A DNA stretch of 64,000 nt from Pseudomonas sp. GR 6-02 (GTDB taxonomy: Bacteria > Pseudomonadota > Gammaproteobacteria > Pseudomonadales > Pseudomonadaceae): positions 496,001 to 560,000 of the forward strand of contig NZ_CP011567.1 of NCBI RefSeq assembly GCF_001655615.1, given 5' to 3'. Shown piece by piece: positions 62,605-64,000 of the stretch. The notes beneath the pieces were generated by a model that was given only the letters and a program-made list of their open reading frames with translations, had not been told where the DNA came from and did not search any database. A program made the position numbers and the translations under genes. Each line of letters begins with the position of its first letter. Within the stretch, counting starts at the first letter, position 1.

Positions 62605-64000
62605 AGCGGTGGCTAAAGCTGTGCAGGGCCTTTTCGATGCATTGAGCGGTTTTGCCGAACGCTTGCACGGTGATTTCCGAGAACGGTCCGCCGCCCTGAT
62701 CCGCTACCACGATCATGATCACCCGGCCGTTGTTGACCAGTGAGCGCAGCAGCAGGTGTTCGCCGCTGAACTGTGAGCGCAGGCTGGCTGGCAGCAGGGC
62801 CGAGAATTGTGCGTTGTTGGCCGGCGTCAGGCGCACCTGGGCCTGTTGCGCGAGCAGGCGTTGCAGCACGGTGCTCTGACTGACCACCAGGTTCAGGCCG
62901 GCCACTTCCTTGGGCAGCCCGGCGGTCTGGTGCACACGCAAATTGGCGTGCGTGCGATCGGCCATCAGAATCATCACCCGGCGCATGCCACACGCCACCA
63001 GGGCGTCCCGGGCCGATGTGGTCAAGTGCATGGCATTGGTAAAGCGGCTCGGCTCCACCAGCAATTCGGCGCATTGCTTGCGCCACTTCGCCAGGTCTTC
63101 GGCGGTCGGTGCCGGTGCGGGCAACAAACCGGCATGCACGCGGTGCGCACCCGGTGGCCAGATCAGCGATTCGGCCGCGTGCCAGAGGTCCGGCATAGCG
63201 TGTTGACGAGCGCTGTTGGCGGCCTGCTGGTGCAATTGTTGTTGCACCTCATCCATCGGCATTTGCAGGTAAAGACTGGTCAGGTACTGCCAGCGCTCGC
63301 AGTGGGGGCTGTCCCAGGCCTGTTGTGCCGCCAACGCCAGACCGTTGGCCAGCAGCACGGTATTGGCAGGCTGATTGAGCCAGCGGCGTAACGTCGGGTC
63401 GTCATCAAGGCGGTTCTGTTGGCGCAATGGGTGGTCGCTGTCGCGCGCGATGCGCAGGACTTTCACCAGCTCACGTTGTTCGCTGCGCAGCAGCCGATAA
63501 CCTTGCTGTACCCAGATCGGCAGGCGCCAGACGTCCACCAGTGCCAGACAGATGTCCAGCAGGCGCACGCCGAACAATTGCTTTTCGACTTTGCGTGCCG
63601 ACTCGCCTTTATGGATAACCCGCAGCTCCCATTCTTCAAGCAACTGCGGGTGGGTCAGCGCCATGGGCCAGAGTGGCGAAAGAAACAGCAGGCTGCCCCA
63701 GTGGATGTCCTGCCACAGTCGCGCCAGGCGACTGGCGAAAAAGCCGTTGGCCTGTTGAGTGGCGTGCTGGCTGATCAGTTGAAGCTGGCGCAGGGCGACG
63801 GGGATTTGCAATTGGGGTTCGGCGGGCAGGCGGTCGAGCAGTTCTTCGGTGCGTTTCAAACCGAGGCGATTGATCGCCACCTCAAGGTTTTCAGCAGGCT
63901 CGGTCATGCTGCCATGGGTGTGACGGTTGGCTTCGCGAATCACGCTCAAGGCCAGGGCCGGGCTTTCCTGCATCAAGTCGGCGATGTCGCGCAGCGAGCT
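62603..64000 (-). CDS. HDOD-domain protein, C-terminal part (truncated by window edge)
   Basis: The reading frame is open to the right edge of the window (it enters as SSLRDIADLMQESPALAL), so the true start is beyond 64000. The first visible residues (DLMQESPALALSVIREAN) fit the HDOD domain, a non-catalytic relative of HD domains found in signalling proteins. About 465 codons are visible. The rest is helical with conserved QSTVLQRLLAQQAQVRL near the C-terminus and no catalytic motif. It corresponds to PA4955 by position, beside rhdA and psd. Function is not known. Confidence 0.7.
   Translation of the reverse strand, partial: SSLRDIADLMQESPALALSVIREANRHTHGSMTEPAENLEVAINRLGLKRTEELLDRLPAEPQLQIPVALRQLQLISQHATQQANGFFASRLARLWQDIHWGSLLFLSPLWPMALTHPQLLEEWELRVIHKGESARKVEKQLFGVRLLDICLALVDVWRLPIWVQQGYRLLRSEQRELVKVLRIARDSDHPLRQQNRLDDDPTLRRWLNQPANTVLLANGLALAAQQAWDSPHCERWQYLTSLYLQMPMDEVQQQLHQQAANSARQHAMPDLWHAAESLIWPPGAHRVHAGLLPAPAPTAEDLAKWRKQCAELLVEPSRFTNAMHLTTSARDALVACGMRRVMILMADRTHANLRVHQTAGLPKEVAGLNLVVSQSTVLQRLLAQQAQVRLTPANNAQFSALLPASLRSQFSGEHLLLRSLVNNGRVIMIVVADQGGGPFSEITVQAFGKTAQCIEKALHSFSHR

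Overview
The window is a stretch of a Pseudomonas chromosome, most likely from the P. fluorescens group. The gene order dipA, aceF, aceE, glnE, waaF-waaC-waaG-waaP, core kinases, wapO, wapH, mig-14, dnpA, ssg, wapR, waaL, msbA, hldE, waaA, thiC, nudF, cpdA, parE, parC, serB, psd, rhdA matches the PAO1 block PA5017 to PA4955 as I remember it. High GC, a second codon-position style typical of pseudomonads and three long REPIN-type palindromic repeats of the P. fluorescens kind agree. Naming by PAO1 synteny is from memory, not from a search.

Region 1 (1-11106): central metabolism and signalling. A truncated dipA (cyclic di-GMP phosphodiesterase) and a PhoD-like metallophosphatase precede the pyruvate dehydrogenase operon aceE-aceF (minus strand). 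The aceE upstream region carries two palindromes of the GntR/FadR type. Divergent from it is glnE. The ilvE gene that I recall next to glnE in PAO1 is not here; a REPIN and a hairpin-rich leader fill the gap to waaF.

Region 2 (11286-34195): lipopolysaccharide core assembly. A tightly overlapping operon waaF-waaC-waaG-waaP-wapP-wapQ-kinase builds and phosphorylates the heptose region. After a small lipoprotein gene, a second overlapping operon (wapO-wapH-mig-14-dnpA-DUF6625-like-ssg-wapR) decorates and extends the core. On the other strand lies an O-antigen ligase fused to a kinase-like domain. msbA exports lipid A-core. Between msbA and hldE sits a coupled pair, a PAPS-type sulfotransferase and an APS kinase (CysC), which suggests sulfation of a cell-surface glycan. 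hldE makes the ADP-heptose precursor. This sulfotransferase/CysC pair and the ligase-kinase fusion are the most interesting departures from the reference layout.

Region 3 (34354-45463): a three-gene minus-strand unit (FAD oxidoreductase, aldo/keto reductase, unknown protein with a Nudix-like stretch), an SMR exporter divergent from a LysR regulator, waaA (Kdo transferase), a TolC-family outer membrane channel, and a TPP riboswitch that controls thiC, followed by the cytX transporter.

Region 4 (45432-64000): housekeeping genes in conserved Pseudomonas order: a DUF3298 lipoprotein, nudF, a DUF1249 gene, cpdA, a YqiA-type esterase, parE, two exported or membrane-anchored proteins, parC, a PqiC-like lipoprotein, a YtjB/Smp-like membrane protein divergent from serB, a PilZ-like large protein, psd, rhdA and a truncated HDOD gene. 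No rRNA, tRNA, CRISPR array, prophage or intact insertion sequence was seen.
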